A stretch of 25,282 nucleotides of DNA from CAYNGH01 sp964396845 (GTDB lineage: Bacteria > Vulcanimicrobiota > JAJTBE01 > CAYNGH01). The stretch lies in assembly GCA_964396845.1 (NCBI GenBank), contig CAYNGH010000032.1:1-25282 (forward strand). The letters run 5' to 3'. A program made the translations under genes and the position numbers. The notes beneath the pieces were generated by a model, which did no database searches, had not been told where the DNA came from, and saw nothing but the letters and a program-made list of their open reading frames with translations. This document shows, one piece after another, positions 24,909 to 25,282 of this stretch (positions are counted from its first letter, which is position 1; each line of letters opens with the position of its first letter).

Positions 24909-25118
24909 GCCGGAAGGGTGGTTGTTGAATGTGAACTGTGAAGCAATCCCTTCAATGACCTGGAAGGGAGGCCATAAAACCAGTCCCCTTGACACGATGT
25001 CAAGGGCCGCAAATGGTACAAGGATGAACCGTCTTGCGGTTGACAGGTTTTATGAGCCGACATGACAGCAGTCATTGAGAAGATTGCGGAATGTGAACAA
25101 AAATAACCACCCACCGGC
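24909..25118. ncRNA. Large branched foldable element (candidate structured RNA or ssDNA-type mobile unit)
   Basis: Five nested or adjacent stems are visible. P1 pairs 24909-24926 with 25102-25118 (16 pairs, one small internal loop). P2 pairs 24943-24948 with 25082-25087 and 24952-24959 with 25071-25078 (14 pairs). P3 pairs 24970-24981 with 25046-25058 (12 pairs, one bulge). P4 is CCCTTGACA-CGA-TGTCAAGGG (24986-25006). P5 pairs 25007-25012 with 25034-25039, plus an inner TGGT/ACCG stem. The result is a long stem capped by two hairpins. Strand of transcription, if any, is unknown. It lies between two copies of the intergenic repeat. It is not a tRNA, and no associated protein gene is in the window. 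Confidence 0.55.
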
Positions 25119-25123
25119 ACTTT

Positions 25124-25264
25124 GGAAGTTCCCCCCCATTTGGAATGGGGGAATATGACACGGGACCCATTTTTAAAAAATGGGGAAAATATGATTCGTG
25201 ATTGTCATGATCCTTGGGATACAGCTTTCGGGCCGTTGTTAATGTGTCGGTGGGCGTTGTCAGG
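25124..25264. repeat. Intergenic repeat, copy 2, with an inserted extra hairpin unit
   Basis: Matches copy 1 from GGAAG to GTTGTCAGG with scattered differences. It carries about 36 extra bases after ACGGGA: a second palindrome CCCATTTTT-A-AAAAATGGG (25166-25184) followed by GAAAATATGATTCGTGA. That block echoes the preceding unit (palindrome, GGGGAA, ATGA, CGGGA), which suggests unit duplication rather than unrelated insertion. Confidence 0.85.
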
Positions 25265-25282
25265 CGTTTTTAGGCGTTGTCA
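25253..25282. repeat. 10-bp tandem units at the right edge
   Basis: Three head-to-tail units: GGCGTTGTCA (25253-25262), GGCGTTTTTA (25263-25272), GGCGTTGTCA (25273-25282). The array continues out of the window. Copy 1 of the larger repeat has only the first unit (24853-24862). Confidence 0.7.

Larger units (their letters stand above)
24731..25282. other. 552-nt gene-free region with repeats
   Basis: No convincing gene. It holds, in order, the terminator tail of the U32 gene, repeat copy 1 (24757-24863), a small hairpin and the large branched element (24909-25118), and repeat copy 2 (25124-25264) with 10-bp tandem units running off the right edge. An open frame of 96 codons across it is explained by the repeats. 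Confidence 0.7.

Noticed and set aside
24775..25065. A 96-codon open frame on the plus strand across the repeats
   Set aside because: It runs through the palindrome, repeat copy 1 and most of the branched element. It has no ribosome site and no recognisable domain.
24943..25087. tRNA-like cloverleaf within the branched element
   Set aside because: No T-loop consensus, no acceptor stem of seven pairs with a CCA end, and arm lengths do not fit a tRNA.
24909..25118. Retron ncRNA or group II intron fragment
   Set aside because: No reverse transcriptase is in the window and I see no domain V-like hairpin; it cannot be excluded beyond the right edge, so I left it unassigned.
25253..25282. CRISPR array
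   Set aside because: Units are 10 bp and contiguous, with no spacers.

Overview
This window reads as chromosome of an uncultivated, probably anaerobic bacterium, most likely a metagenome-assembled contig because it contains a run of ten N. Base composition is moderate and intrinsic genes are tightly packed. The set gyrB-gyrA, recG-rsmD-coaD-coiled-coil gene, a B12-type radical SAM protein, an iron-sulfur DUF362 protein and a U32 protein fits an anaerobe. The order recG-rsmD-coaD followed by a DivIVA-like coiled-coil gene is common in Clostridia-type Firmicutes. The Ser/Thr kinase with WD40 repeats and the FHA-GAF-cyclase are more typical of large-genome signalling bacteria. I cannot fix the phylum from sequence alone.

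Layout. 1-1811 (minus): a sugar-phosphate transferase (broken by the N gap), comF and the start of a metallo-hydrolase-like gene, behind a good sigma70-type promoter. 2149-9876 (plus): a phosphohexomutase, gyrB, gyrA, a PHP phosphoesterase abutting gyrA, and a DUF362 ferredoxin-like protein. 9894-13561 (minus): a two-gene signalling unit, a zinc-ribbon/kinase/seven-blade WD40 protein followed 32 nt later by an FHA-GAF-class III cyclase. 13785-17693 (plus): a small gluzincin-like protein, a TPR lipoprotein preceded by a strong promoter and a structured leader with a short overlapping ORF, and a solitary radical SAM protein. 17749-22474 (minus): recG, rsmD, coaD and the coiled-coil gene. 22557-24730 (plus): a SufS-like cysteine desulfurase overlapping a U32-family gene by 4 nt. 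24731-25282: no gene, but dense repeats and a large folded element.

The most interesting non-obvious signals are: (a) 24909-25118, about 210 nt that fold into a branched structure with five mutually consistent stems, set between two direct copies of a 107-141 nt hairpin-bearing repeat that ends in 10-bp tandem units; (b) the leader at 14490-14656, with a hairpin, a pseudoknot-capable loop, a competing stem and a 20-codon ORF overlapping the lipoprotein start; (c) the kinase/cyclase pair, in which the FHA domain lacks the usual phosphothreonine-contact residues and the cyclase has Gln where adenylyl cyclases have the purine-reading Lys. Functions here are judged from motifs read by eye; no database search was possible.
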